Source: FEN-1297 sp964498065 (GTDB lineage: Bacteria; Bacteroidota; Ignavibacteria; Ignavibacteriales; Ignavibacteriaceae). Taken from it: DNA of 41,259 nt. A program made the translations under genes and the position numbers. Position 1 is the stretch's first letter. Each line of letters begins with the position of its first letter. Shown here piece after piece: positions 1 through 9,248 of the stretch. Location of the stretch: positions 1-41,259 of the forward strand of contig CAZCFZ010000031.1 of NCBI GenBank assembly GCA_964498065.1, read 5' to 3'. Under the pieces are notes generated by a model. That model was not told the DNA's origin. It made no database searches and was given only the letters and a program-made list of their open reading frames with translations.

Positions 1-208
1 TTGAAGTAAAAATAAGCTCAGGTACCTTAGCTTCAACTTTTTTATAGAATTTGATTCTGACGGCATTTTCAGACATCGGAGAAATATTAAGTATTCCTTC
101 CGTTAAATTAATGATTACTCCATTTCCTAATTGTTTATAACTTTTTACATCCTGCCCTTTACATATCAGGGGAAACAGAAAAACCAAAAGCAAGTATTTG
201 AATTTCAT
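1..208 (-). CDS. GH31 family glycoside hydrolase, N-terminal fragment (cut by window edge)
   Basis: An open frame begins with ATG at 208 on the minus strand and runs off the left edge, giving 69 residues that start MKFKYLLLVFLFPLICKGQ. This is a Sec signal peptide without a clear lipobox. The following residues (SYKQLGNGVIINLTEGILNI, then SENAVRIKFYK) resemble the N-terminal beta-sandwich that precedes the catalytic barrel in GH31 enzymes, and match the style of the neighbouring complete GH31 (SYKKTETGIKTSINSVNVEI). It lies 44 bases downstream of that gene on the same strand, so the two are probably co-transcribed. The catalytic part is not visible, so alpha-xylosidase versus alpha-glucosidase cannot be decided. 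The GH31 call is by resemblance only. Confidence 0.6.
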   Translation of the reverse strand, partial: MKFKYLLLVFLFPLICKGQDVKSYKQLGNGVIINLTEGILNISPMSENAVRIKFYKKVEAKVPELIFTS

Positions 209-252
209 TATCATTCTTTAATTACTAAAACAAATAAACACACCGCAATATT

Positions 253-2673
253 CTACAATTTAACCGCTATTTCTTTTCCATTATAGTTCACTACTTTATT
301 ATACTTTTTAACAATATTCATTCCGATACCGTTACCGGGTTCTACTACCACTATATTAAATTTGCGTTCATTCAGCATTCCCGGGAAAGATCCTTTCCGG
401 CTGCCGATTGTCAAAACTTTTTTCGCATTATCCCAGGTAAAAGTTATGGTAGAATAAATTCCTTTTTGATAATCGTAATTATCGTTTTCATCTTCGTATA
501 GCGTAAACTTACCGTCGGCGCCGGGATAGATGCGTATTTCAAGATTATTCCATTTTTTCTGCGTAGCATACTGCACTTTGGGACCAATCGGAATTATGGA
601 ACCTGCTTTTATATATAAAGGCATTATATCAATCGGCGTTTCTTTATTTAAAGACTGCCCGCCCGCAAATTTTTTACCTGTCCAGAAGTCGATCCAATCA
701 GTTCCTTCGGGCAGATAAACTTCATCACTTTTTATCTTACTAAAATCTCCGACTTTAGAAGTATCATTTCCGTTAACAACTATCTTGGAATACATAGGTG
801 TGGTTACCGGGCAAACCAGAAAGGCTTTACCGAACATATACTCGTTGTTGATATTCAGTGCTTTTTTATCTTTTGGGAAATCCATAACTAAGGCGCGCAT
901 CATACTGGCTTGATTAGAGGTAACTTGCCATGATGTCGAGTAAATATACGGAAGCAGCGCGTAACGCAGATTTATGTATTTGTCGATTGCATCGTAAATT
1001 TTATCTCCTTTTTTGCCGAATTGATAAATTTCCCGCGGTGCATCTGTACCGTGTGAACGCATCATCGGACAGAAAGCGCCGAATTGTATCCAGCGTGCAT
1101 ATAGCTCGCGGTAATTGGCGTCTTTCAGCTTCTGCGGAAAATTCCAGAGGAAGAATCCGCCTATATCGCTGTTCCAATACGGTATGCCGGTGAGAGAAAA
1201 ATTTAATCCCGCCGAGATCTGATCTCTCAAAGCCTTCCACGAAGCAACTACATCGCCGGACCATGTATCGGCACCATACCGCTGCTGTCCCGCAAACATT
1301 GAACGGGTAAGGATAAACACGCGCTTCTTTGATGTAACCGAACGCTGGCCTTTGAACACACCGCCGACGTGCATCAAAGGAAAAGCATTACGAACCTTGC
1401 GGAATGAACCCAAGTAGGTTTGATCATCAAAATCCGAAGGCTTAACATCCAAATGATCCGGTTCCGAAGAATCGAGCCACCATCCGTCAATGCCCAACGA
1501 AAAGAGATCTTTATTCAGAAAGTTCCAGAATATTTTTCTCGCTTCCGGATTGTATGCATCATAAACTCTAACTCCCGAAGGATACTTCATATCAGGAGGC
1601 CAAACATTTTTTGCAGATAACGGCCATGTTTTAAAATCAAGCAGCATTCCTTTTTTATTTAAAATTTTATACTGCTTTGTCTTAGGCCCGAACGAAGCCC
1701 AAACCGAAATAATTATATGAGCATGCATTGCATGAATTTCGTTAATCATTTTTTTCGGATCAGGAAAATTAGGATTAAGAAACTGCATGGCATTCCAATG
1801 GAGATTGTCGCCCCAATATTGCCAATCCTGAATAATACCGTCCAACGGAACTCCCAGTTCGCGGTACTTTTTAACAACTCCTACAATTTCTTTTTGACTT
1901 TTATAACGCTCTCTGCTTTGCCAGTAACCGTATGTCCAAAGCGGCTCCATCGGCACCTGGCCGGTTAAGCTGCGCATTTGTGCAATCACGCCGTGTGCAT
2001 TACCGCCGTACATAAAATAATAATCTATACACCTTCCTACATCCGATTTGAATGTTGTGCTGTCCTGGTTGTCCGTAAAAAGAGTAGGAGAATAATTATC
2101 CCAAAACACTCCGTAACCTTTCGCCGAAAGGAAATACGGTATATAATCGTCTGTATTTCCCTGGATCATATGTAATGTATCGCCCCGCTGATTCATTTTA
2201 CCATGCTGCTGCTGTCCCAATCCGTATATAGCTTCATCTTTATCTAAAACAAAAGATTGACTTACACTGTAGGTTTTAACTCCTGCGTCATTAAAATTCT
2301 TAAAAGTCACACTATTTTCTTTCTCGTTTAACAACGGTTCGCCGGTCGTTGTTAAGAAAGAGATATTTCCGTTTTGCAGATTCAACTTTACTTGAACGCT
2401 ATCGCTTTTTAATAAAAGTTCATCTCCTGCCTGCTTTATACTTAATGCGGTTTTACCGGGAACTTCAATTACCGAAAGACTTTTTTTTGTAAAAGTTTCG
2501 GCTTCAGGTGATTTTAAAATTCTCACTGTGGAGGGATTGTAAAACTGAATTTCGACGTTTACGGAGTTAATGGAAGTCTTTATCCCCGTTTCTGTTTTCT
2601 TGTAGGATTGAGCATTGGCAGTAACAACCAAGATACATACAAGTAATGCAGTATTTAAAAGAGTTTTTTTCAT
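253..2673 (-). CDS. GH31 alpha-glycosidase, probable alpha-xylosidase
   Basis: An 806-aa secreted enzyme with a Sec signal peptide (residues 1-21, ending TANAQ). A beta-sandwich N-domain (about 25-230) carries YGLGQQQHGKMNQRGD at 150-165, a pattern common in GH31 alpha-xylosidases. The (beta/alpha)8 barrel (about 240-580) contains QDWQYWG, the nucleophile motif WWLDSSEP (Asp401) and the acid/base motif DTWSGD (Asp474). A C-terminal beta-sandwich ends the protein. GH31 enzymes are retaining and remove alpha-linked xylose or glucose; with this context alpha-1,6-xylosyl side chains or xylo-oligosaccharides are the likely substrates, which is inference. It lies between a second GH31 and two carboxylesterases on the same strand. 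No strong Shine-Dalgarno is visible before the start. Confidence 0.88.
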   Translation of the reverse strand: MKKTLLNTALLVCILVVTANAQSYKKTETGIKTSINSVNVEIQFYNPSTVRILKSPEAETFTKKSLSVIEVPGKTALSIKQAGDELLLKSDSVQVKLNLQNGNISFLTTTGEPLLNEKENSVTFKNFNDAGVKTYSVSQSFVLDKDEAIYGLGQQQHGKMNQRGDTLHMIQGNTDDYIPYFLSAKGYGVFWDNYSPTLFTDNQDSTTFKSDVGRCIDYYFMYGGNAHGVIAQMRSLTGQVPMEPLWTYGYWQSRERYKSQKEIVGVVKKYRELGVPLDGIIQDWQYWGDNLHWNAMQFLNPNFPDPKKMINEIHAMHAHIIISVWASFGPKTKQYKILNKKGMLLDFKTWPLSAKNVWPPDMKYPSGVRVYDAYNPEARKIFWNFLNKDLFSLGIDGWWLDSSEPDHLDVKPSDFDDQTYLGSFRKVRNAFPLMHVGGVFKGQRSVTSKKRVFILTRSMFAGQQRYGADTWSGDVVASWKALRDQISAGLNFSLTGIPYWNSDIGGFFLWNFPQKLKDANYRELYARWIQFGAFCPMMRSHGTDAPREIYQFGKKGDKIYDAIDKYINLRYALLPYIYSTSWQVTSNQASMMRALVMDFPKDKKALNINNEYMFGKAFLVCPVTTPMYSKIVVNGNDTSKVGDFSKIKSDEVYLPEGTDWIDFWTGKKFAGGQSLNKETPIDIMPLYIKAGSIIPIGPKVQYATQKKWNNLEIRIYPGADGKFTLYEDENDNYDYQKGIYSTITFTWDNAKKVLTIGSRKGSFPGMLNERKFNIVVVEPGNGIGMNIVKKYNKVVNYNGKEIAVKL

Positions 2674-2779
2674 ATCTTGAATCCGATTTTATTTGTTTAT
2701 GCTAGCGAAAAATTTTTACATGAACTTATAATTAAGTTGACTTTCGATAAAGGTTGTCCTTAAGTTTTTGTCATTATAT

Positions 2780-4327
2780 TCAATGGTCTGAACCTTGAAG
2801 TAATTTTATCAGTGTTTCAAACTTTTCTCTGCCGATAATTGGCTGCGGTTTCATTTTACCACCCAATTCCATAGTCTCCGGCGGTTTTTCTTTAAATGCC
2901 GGCCATTCCGGAAGTCCTTTGCCGTTTGGATTTCCTGTTTTAATGAAATTTGTCCAATAACCGGACATTACCTTCTCAATCTCTTTATCTTCCACCGTCC
3001 ATGGCCTGGGGGACTGATTTAAGTTATCAAAGACATACGGAAGTTCCGATGAGTGAAAAGCTTCATAACGTTCTTTGGTTGATCCGGGCTGCTGATGTGT
3101 GAAAATGTAGGTGTATAATTTTGTCTTGCCTGTCTTCTCACGATTTACGCCCCAAAGGTACATTGAAACCACATTTACATCGCGCGCTAAATTTTTCTGC
3201 GATACTTCAGCTTCCGCTTGCGTTGAGGCCGGATATAATTTCAAAACTTTATCTGAAAATACGCCTGCCTTTTGTTTGATTTCCTTTTTAAATTCTTCCG
3301 CCGGAACTTTACCGTAGGTACTGCTATAGCTTCCTTCGTCTGCAACCCAGCCGGTTATTGTAGTAACATCATTTTGTTTTCCTGCTTTAAATATTTCATC
3401 CGTACTTTCCGGTAAATACCACCCGTCTACTATCGGAAGGAAGTGATAATTATTTTTAGTAGAATCAACTAATGCTTCCGCAGACAATTTTCTTAATTCG
3501 GCTAAAGAAGAGACCCCCATAGCTTTTTCGAACTTTACTCCATATTGCTCAGCCGTTTTCAACTTTTCTCCCGGACCGTTCATATAGTTGGTGCCGCTCT
3601 CGGCAATTGCCCGAATGAAAAGACCTTTTGCCAGAGGAGATGCGGTCATGTAGTTAACGGAAGCCGCTCCGGCCGATTGCCCCATTATTGTTACTTGATT
3701 AGGATTCCCGCCGAATGCCGAGATATTTTTCCGGATCCACTTCAGCGCCGCTAATTGATCAAGCAGCCCGTAATTTCCGGAAGATTGGTGTCTGGATTCT
3801 TTTGTTAATTCCGGTATTGCGAGAAATCCGAACACTCCTACTCTGTAATTGATTGTAACTACAACTAATCCTTTCTTCGCCAGGTTCTCGCCGTTGTAAA
3901 CCGGACAATCACCAGAACCTCCTGTAAATGCACCGCCGGGAATATACATTACTACCGGGCGTTTTTCTTTTGATGATTTCGCAGTTGTCCATATATTCAG
4001 GTATAAGCAATCCTCGCTTACAGCACCTTGCGGTTGATATTCGGGAGTCCATGGACCTAATTCACGAATCATTACCTGCATAGGGTTAGCAGAAAATTTG
4101 TCCGCCTTTCGTATTCCTTTCCAATGTGCGGGAGGTTGAGGTGCGTGCCAGCGCAGCTTACCGATCGGCGGCGCGGCATACGGAACGCCTTTATAAACCA
4201 TTACTCCGTTTTCAAGCGTTCCCTGCAATAAACCTTGTTCTACTTTAACCGTTACCGGTTGCTGTGCTGCCGTAAGTACAGCAGTAAACATTACAAACAT
4301 TACAAAGTAAAACATGAAGTTCCTCAT
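2780..4327 (-). CDS. Type-B carboxylesterase (alpha/beta hydrolase)
   Basis: A 515-aa secreted esterase with a signal peptide at residues 1-21. The alpha/beta-hydrolase fold of the COesterase family is clear: SEDCLYLNIW (104-113), the nucleophile elbow GQSAG (Ser218), an acidic residue in ADEGS (Glu331) and the histidine in AFHSSELPYVF (His425), followed by GYWTNFIKTGNPNG. The oxyanion-hole segment reads PGGAF instead of the usual HGGG/HGGAF, a small deviation. Start: AAAGGAAC lies a few bases before the ATG. It is a paralogue of the gene immediately upstream on the minus strand (4382-5944), 54 bases away, so a tandem duplication in one operon is likely. In this locus it may remove acyl groups (acetyl, feruloyl or methyl-glucuronoyl) from hemicellulose; the substrate is not readable from sequence. 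Confidence 0.88.
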   Translation of the reverse strand: MRNFMFYFVMFVMFTAVLTAAQQPVTVKVEQGLLQGTLENGVMVYKGVPYAAPPIGKLRWHAPQPPAHWKGIRKADKFSANPMQVMIRELGPWTPEYQPQGAVSEDCLYLNIWTTAKSSKEKRPVVMYIPGGAFTGGSGDCPVYNGENLAKKGLVVVTINYRVGVFGFLAIPELTKESRHQSSGNYGLLDQLAALKWIRKNISAFGGNPNQVTIMGQSAGAASVNYMTASPLAKGLFIRAIAESGTNYMNGPGEKLKTAEQYGVKFEKAMGVSSLAELRKLSAEALVDSTKNNYHFLPIVDGWYLPESTDEIFKAGKQNDVTTITGWVADEGSYSSTYGKVPAEEFKKEIKQKAGVFSDKVLKLYPASTQAEAEVSQKNLARDVNVVSMYLWGVNREKTGKTKLYTYIFTHQQPGSTKERYEAFHSSELPYVFDNLNQSPRPWTVEDKEIEKVMSGYWTNFIKTGNPNGKGLPEWPAFKEKPPETMELGGKMKPQPIIGREKFETLIKLLQGSDH

Positions 4328-4381
4328 ACGATGTTCCTTTCGTTGGAATAATGAATCCTCATTATGCGCTCTACAAAATAA

Positions 4382-5944
4382 TTATTTTGCCCATGCTTCG
4401 CCTTTCGGTGTTATACGCCATTTAAAATAGGCATTAAGTACCTCCAGCGATTTGGCGCTGGGTACCGGTCCCATATGCGGTGTCCGGTTAAAATACATAA
4501 CTACAGGATCAGCGTTACTAAATGCTTTCCATTCGGGAACGCCTTTACCATTTGGATTGCCGTACTTAGCAAAGTTAGTCCAATAGGTAGCCATATCATC
4601 AGATATTTTTAAATCCGTTTTAGTTATTTTGGGATTAGATGAATTAAGATGCTCAAAAACATAAGCAACCTCTTGCCCATGCGGCGAGCCGTATCCATAT
4701 AGAGGTGAACCCTTAGGATAATCCGGATGCTGATCGAAATAGTAGTAGTAAACTTTTGATTTTCCTATCTTCGACTCGAGTTTAGCCCAAATCCAAGTAT
4801 GCCAGCCAAATGCAGCATCGCGCGTCAAATCTCGGGCTGTCTTGGCAACCTTCCCGGATCCGGGAGGATACGCTTTGAGCAATTTGTCCGCGAATGGTCC
4901 ATAACGCTTTTTAACACTTTTAATATAGGCTTTAATAGTTTTGGGAGGTGAAAAACTTGCGCCTTCGTCTGAGTTGTAACCGATCAGAATAGGCGTATCG
5001 TTAAATTTACCTTCCTCGTAAAGTTTGTATTGATCACCGGGAATCACCCATCCGTCGATGATAGGCCAGGCCATACCTTTTCCCCAAAGGCTTGGCGGAA
5101 GTTTATCTGCGGGAATTTTACGCAGCTGAGCAAGTGATGTTACGCCTGCTTTTTTCATGTATGCTTCGCCGTCTTTTTCAGCATCGGCAAGGAGTTTCAT
5201 ATTCTCACCGGGATAGGTTGTCTTTCGCGAGGGCCCGAAATTACCGCCGCTTTCCGAAATTGCACCTTCGAACAATCCCTTAGCCAGCGGAGAAGCGCAA
5301 AGCATACTGACGGCAATTCCTCCCGCCGACTCGCCGAAAATAGTCACCTTGTTCGGATCGCCTCCGAATGCGGCAATATTTTTTTTCACCCATTTTAAAC
5401 CGGCTATCATATCCAGGATGCCATAATTTCCGGAAACATGATGCGGACTCTCTGCGCTCAATCCCGGCAGTGCTAGAAATCCGAGCTGCCCTACGCGGTA
5501 GTTAATACTAACCAACACAACACCTTTCTTCGCCAGATTTGTGCCGTTGTAATTCGGATCGGATGTAGATCCAAAGTTGAATCCCCCTCCGTAAATCCAT
5601 ACAAAAACAGGAACGCGGTCGTTAGCGGATTTAGCAGGCGTCCAGACATTCAAATAAAGACAATCTTCACTCATTCCCGGACCGATCTTCGATCCTTGAA
5701 CGGGTGATGGACCAAACTTAGTAGCTTCTCTTACACCTTTCCATTTTGCAGCAGGCTGAGGCGGACGCCATCGCAGATTGCCGACAGGCGGTGCTGCAAA
5801 CGGAATACCTTTGTATACTGTCAATCCATCTTTATATGTTCCCTGTAGTAATCCGTCCTCGACTTTGATGGGTGCAGACTTCTGGGCTATACAAACACCA
5901 GTAGCCAAAAACAACGTTGTAATTAAAAAAACTATTTTCTTCAT
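4382..5944 (-). CDS. Type-B carboxylesterase (alpha/beta hydrolase)
   Basis: A 520-aa protein with a signal peptide (residues 1-20, ending VCIAQ). COesterase-family motifs are complete: SEDCLYLNVWTPA, oxyanion motif YGGGF, nucleophile elbow FGESAGG (Ser206), acid in NSDEGAS (Glu327) and SPHGQEVAYVFEHL with His422. Ser, Glu and His form the expected triad. The ribosome-binding site AAAGGAATC precedes the ATG. It differs from its downstream neighbour (2780-4327) in the oxyanion loop and around the active-site histidine (PHGQEVAYVF versus FHSSELPYVF), so the two probably accept different esters. Family membership is secure; de-esterification of a plant polysaccharide is inferred from the glycosidases around it. 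Confidence 0.88.
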   Translation of the reverse strand: MKKIVFLITTLFLATGVCIAQKSAPIKVEDGLLQGTYKDGLTVYKGIPFAAPPVGNLRWRPPQPAAKWKGVREATKFGPSPVQGSKIGPGMSEDCLYLNVWTPAKSANDRVPVFVWIYGGGFNFGSTSDPNYNGTNLAKKGVVLVSINYRVGQLGFLALPGLSAESPHHVSGNYGILDMIAGLKWVKKNIAAFGGDPNKVTIFGESAGGIAVSMLCASPLAKGLFEGAISESGGNFGPSRKTTYPGENMKLLADAEKDGEAYMKKAGVTSLAQLRKIPADKLPPSLWGKGMAWPIIDGWVIPGDQYKLYEEGKFNDTPILIGYNSDEGASFSPPKTIKAYIKSVKKRYGPFADKLLKAYPPGSGKVAKTARDLTRDAAFGWHTWIWAKLESKIGKSKVYYYYFDQHPDYPKGSPLYGYGSPHGQEVAYVFEHLNSSNPKITKTDLKISDDMATYWTNFAKYGNPNGKGVPEWKAFSNADPVVMYFNRTPHMGPVPSAKSLEVLNAYFKWRITPKGEAWAK

Positions 5945-6146
5945 AATATGATTCCTTTAATAAAGCATTAATTTCTAAACGAGTGCTGAAAAAGTCTAAC
6001 AACACAAATGGAGTAAGACCTAAACATATTTATTACTTTCTAAAAACCTTTTTAAAAAGAAATTCCCTTTACTTTCCCGCGTAAGTTACATAATCCAAAT
6101 ATAAATATTTTTCTCTTCATAAGTGATTCTTTAATTCTATATTACT

Positions 6147-7646
6147 CTATTTATTTTCTGCTGGAGTTGATTCTAATTCAGTTTTCGTAACTTTATAATC
6201 CATTAAAGACAGCATTTTATCTGCATACCGTGTTCCGAGCTTCCTATAGCCGGCCGGTGTGAAATGCAGGTGGTACGGAGATCTTGATTGACAGCCCGCA
6301 GAAGATATAACATATGAATTCGGTATTGTCTCGGGCAATTTATCTATTATTTTATTCATGCTTGCGCAGGCGCCCTGTTCATCGGCGTTTACTACCTCGC
6401 CTGCAAGCAATGGAACATTATCAGCTTTGAGGTTCAAGTCTTTAATGAGATTGTCATATATGCCTTTGACTTTTTGAGGCCAGTTTTTATCACCGGTATT
6501 CGACTCTCCTTGATGCAGAAGAATTCCTTTTATTACACCTGATTTCTGAGCAAGTTTTGCCATATCAACAAGATATTGATACGGATCGCCGTCGTATTTT
6601 TTGATGATGTTTTTCATCCAGCCTGGCGCCGTGTCGGCATATGCCTTATAATTATTTTTCTCAAAAAGTTCGATTTTACATCCCGCAACCGCTACAACAA
6701 CAACTCCGACTTTAATGTTTTTAGGCAAATTGTCTACCATGGTTCTGCCGAAATAATCGGCCGGACATAAGCCGGTTGAAGGACGGCACAACGGCGGGAC
6801 GGCAGTATACCATTGCCCCTTTTCTCTGCCGAGTTTTGGAAAATCAACTGAGGCAAGTACCTTAAAACGAGGATTGACATTTATAGTATCCTGCGGTTCA
6901 ATTCCAGGGAAACCTTCCATATTCGATTGTCCGAAACAAATAAAAATATAAAAGTTCTTATCTTTGTGAAAAGTTACTGTATCTGTTCCGGTTGAATTTT
7001 TATGCACAACTTCTTTAACAGCTCTGGTTAAATTCATGACTATCTTCCGCTGCATTACATCCGCTGTTACTTTAATTGTATCGCCGGGAATATATTTACA
7101 CTTGTGGCTTATGTTCATTCCCTGCAGATTGATATCAAATGAAAAATTATTTCCGTTTACTTTCCCGTTAGTTAAATCAATAACTCCTATCGAAGAAGAA
7201 TCGGTTCCTGTTAATGTGTCTCCTTTTACCTTGAAAGTAAAAACTAATTCCATATCTCCCTGCGGACCGCTGACCGTACCGATCCATTTACCGTTAATCT
7301 TGGATTCTTCCTTAATCCTGTTTAAGACCATTGGTTTTTCCATCCAGGGCAGACTTAATTTAACAATACCGCTATCCAGAACTCCGGTATGATGTATATT
7401 TTGACCGTTAACATTAACGTCAAATGAAAATTTGTTGCCGTTTATTTTCCCATTCTCCAGCGGCAAAGTTCCCATTTGGGAAGTTACATTTCCGTTTAAA
7501 GAATCTTCGTTTACTTTGAAAGTAAATGTTAAATCCATATCACCATTCGGCGTGCTCATTTTTCCTTTCCAGCTTCCGTCTAAATTTTGTGCAAAGCCGG
7601 ATATACTTAGTATTAAAAATAAAAAGACTGTAATTAAAGTTTTCAT
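6147..7646 (-). CDS. CE6/sialate-O-acetylesterase-like SGNH esterase with duplicated N-terminal domain
   Basis: A 499-aa secreted protein (signal peptide 1-19). Residues about 22-108 and 116-207 are two copies of a small beta-rich domain: GSWKGKMSTPNGDMDLTFTF versus GKWIGTVSGPQGDMELVFTF, and NGKINGNKFSFD versus NGKVNGNNFSFD. They look like lipocalin-type or carbohydrate-binding beta-barrels, but I do not recognise a named family. The C-terminal half is an SGNH esterase of the SASA/DUF303 (CE6) type: block I FGQSNMEG (Ser241), LHQGESN (378-383) and HLHFTPAGYRKLG (His461 as likely catalytic base). CE6 members deacetylate xylan. GGAGAAA precedes the ATG. It is on the same strand as the esterases, fitting removal of O-acetyl groups before exo-enzymes act. 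Confidence 0.82.
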   Translation of the reverse strand: MKTLITVFLFLILSISGFAQNLDGSWKGKMSTPNGDMDLTFTFKVNEDSLNGNVTSQMGTLPLENGKINGNKFSFDVNVNGQNIHHTGVLDSGIVKLSLPWMEKPMVLNRIKEESKINGKWIGTVSGPQGDMELVFTFKVKGDTLTGTDSSSIGVIDLTNGKVNGNNFSFDINLQGMNISHKCKYIPGDTIKVTADVMQRKIVMNLTRAVKEVVHKNSTGTDTVTFHKDKNFYIFICFGQSNMEGFPGIEPQDTINVNPRFKVLASVDFPKLGREKGQWYTAVPPLCRPSTGLCPADYFGRTMVDNLPKNIKVGVVVVAVAGCKIELFEKNNYKAYADTAPGWMKNIIKKYDGDPYQYLVDMAKLAQKSGVIKGILLHQGESNTGDKNWPQKVKGIYDNLIKDLNLKADNVPLLAGEVVNADEQGACASMNKIIDKLPETIPNSYVISSAGCQSRSPYHLHFTPAGYRKLGTRYADKMLSLMDYKVTKTELESTPAENK

Positions 7647-7797
7647 TTTTTCTCCGCTAGCTTTGAGATCATTATTAAGTTGAACCGTTTTTAAAACTTA
7701 CTATTTTATGCCGGTAATTTCAATCCGCATGTTAGCCGGCGGTATCAACACCTGCTATTGCGGTCAAATTATAGAACGAAATAACAAACAAGAAATT

Positions 7798-8961
7798 TTA
7801 CGGATAATATCTTTTTCCCAGCACCAGTTTATCGCCGGAATCATCAACCTCATAAAACCTGGGTTTACGCGGCCTGTCCCCCTCGGCATGATGAATAACC
7901 AGGAGACGTTTACCTTCGAATGTTGTAAACAGCATTCCGTGTCCGGAGTTATTTCCGACGAACGGTTTTTCTTCCTGGATCCAGGGTCCGTTGATAGTTC
8001 CCGATTTTGAATAAGCGACACCCTGCAGGTACCTTCCTTTACCCCAGCTTGACCAGAGCATGCCTAATTTACCGGTTTTTGTTCTGAACAATTCCGGTCC
8101 GTCGGTAACCCAGCCCGGAAGCCTCATACCGAAAGTCATTTCTCCGTTTGCCACCATTTCAAGCGCCCAGGAAGCTTCGGTAGCCCGGAAGAGACAAACC
8201 GGGTCCGAAATTCTTTTGCTTAGACCCGGAGATAGTTTTACATAATCCATTGTCCCGTCAATAATCTGAGTCCATTCATGCACAAATACAAAATAAGGCG
8301 TGCCGTCTTCGTACCAGATTGTACCATCAATAACATCCCAGTTATGATAAAGATAGTCGTACTGCGGATCAGGGTTCAAAGGTTTGTAAGGACCTCCCGG
8401 TTTATCAGAGACCAAGATTTGGGTTTGATTTCGGTGTACGTTATATCTGCGGGGAACAACATCAACAAGGTCTTTTCTGTCGGTCCAGGTTGCCGCATAA
8501 TAGTACTTGCCGTTGATTTCATGAATTTCGGCTGCCGCAACAAACGGAATACCTTCCATCCATGTACCCGTAACATCAAAGGCACCGTAAGGGCCGGTCC
8601 AGTTTTTCAGATCTTTACTTTTATAAATATTGCCGCCGCTGCTTGTAAGATAATAAGTATGAGTTTTCTTATCCGGAAAGATGTAAGGATCGCTCATGGT
8701 CAAATCATCAATTGTTGTGGTAACAATTTTATGCGGCTCCGTAACGCTTGGACTTACCCAATGTCTTCTGAATGCATTTTTATTAGACTTACCGGTTTGC
8801 GGCATACCAAAACCTTTGGATCCGGGAGGAGCAGGAATTGTTATGGTGGGAACGAGTTTCTTTTTTCCGGTTGTTTGGGCAGTTGCCGTTTGATTAAAAT
8901 CTAGAACCGCCATCATCGCAAAAAAGAAAACAATAAACGATACGCTAACATTTTTTTTCAT
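7798..8961 (-). CDS. GH43 family glycoside hydrolase (beta-xylosidase/alpha-L-arabinofuranosidase type)
   Basis: A 387-aa protein with an N-terminal signal sequence (about 1-29, ending TATAQ). It is a single five-bladed propeller typical of GH43. The inverting triad is visible as TMSDPYIF (Asp91, base), DVIDGTIWYEDG (Asp212, pKa modulator) and FVFVHEWTQ (Glu229, acid). Residues 30-75 form a proline-rich leader (TIPAPPGSKGFG) before the propeller. No extra carbohydrate-binding domain is seen. GH43 enzymes release arabinose or xylose from arabinoxylan or arabinan; the exact activity cannot be read here. It lies 151 bases upstream of the CE6-like gene on the same strand. Confidence 0.87.
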   Translation of the reverse strand: MKKNVSVSFIVFFFAMMAVLDFNQTATAQTTGKKKLVPTITIPAPPGSKGFGMPQTGKSNKNAFRRHWVSPSVTEPHKIVTTTIDDLTMSDPYIFPDKKTHTYYLTSSGGNIYKSKDLKNWTGPYGAFDVTGTWMEGIPFVAAAEIHEINGKYYYAATWTDRKDLVDVVPRRYNVHRNQTQILVSDKPGGPYKPLNPDPQYDYLYHNWDVIDGTIWYEDGTPYFVFVHEWTQIIDGTMDYVKLSPGLSKRISDPVCLFRATEASWALEMVANGEMTFGMRLPGWVTDGPELFRTKTGKLGMLWSSWGKGRYLQGVAYSKSGTINGPWIQEEKPFVGNNSGHGMLFTTFEGKRLLVIHHAEGDRPRKPRFYEVDDSGDKLVLGKRYYP

Positions 8962-9081
8962 AATTGATCACCGTTTTTACTTTAGTAATTATTTAGATCA
9001 ATATTATTTAAAATATATCAATCTTTATTTCCATCTTTTAAATAACTCAGCCGGAACATTTAAAACGGTATTGATAAACGT

Positions 9082-9230
9082 AATGAGGTTGTCTTAAAAA
9101 AGGGAATTTGTTATGCTGAACTTTGCCAAAGGCATTCCTTTGGAAGATTCAGCATCTTTTTATTTAACAGAAACATGAATATTTAGATTCCGGATCAAGC
9201 CCGGAATGACAGTTTTGAGACACCCTCATT
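9082..9230. repeat. MITE-like element with 18-bp terminal inverted repeats and two internal hairpins
   Basis: The 149-bp segment begins AATGAGGTTGTCTTAAAA (9082-9099) and ends with the inverted form of AATGAGGGTGTCTCAAAA (9213-9230), 16 of 18 positions matching. Inside are two palindromes. At 9113-9155 ATGCTGAA pairs with TTCAGCAT around an inner CCAAAGG/CCTTTGG stem. At 9187-9207 ATTCCGG pairs with CCGGAAT across a 7-base loop. It encodes nothing and lies between two GH43 genes. No target-site duplication is clear. The second hairpin resembles short interspersed palindromes seen in many bacteria. Calling it a non-autonomous mobile element is inference from its structure. Confidence 0.5.
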
Positions 9231-9248
9231 TTTTTAACTATTTATCAT

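Noticed and set aside
8278..8904. 208-aa plus-strand open frame inside a GH43 gene
   Set aside because: Antisense to a GH43 with a full catalytic triad; it has no domain.
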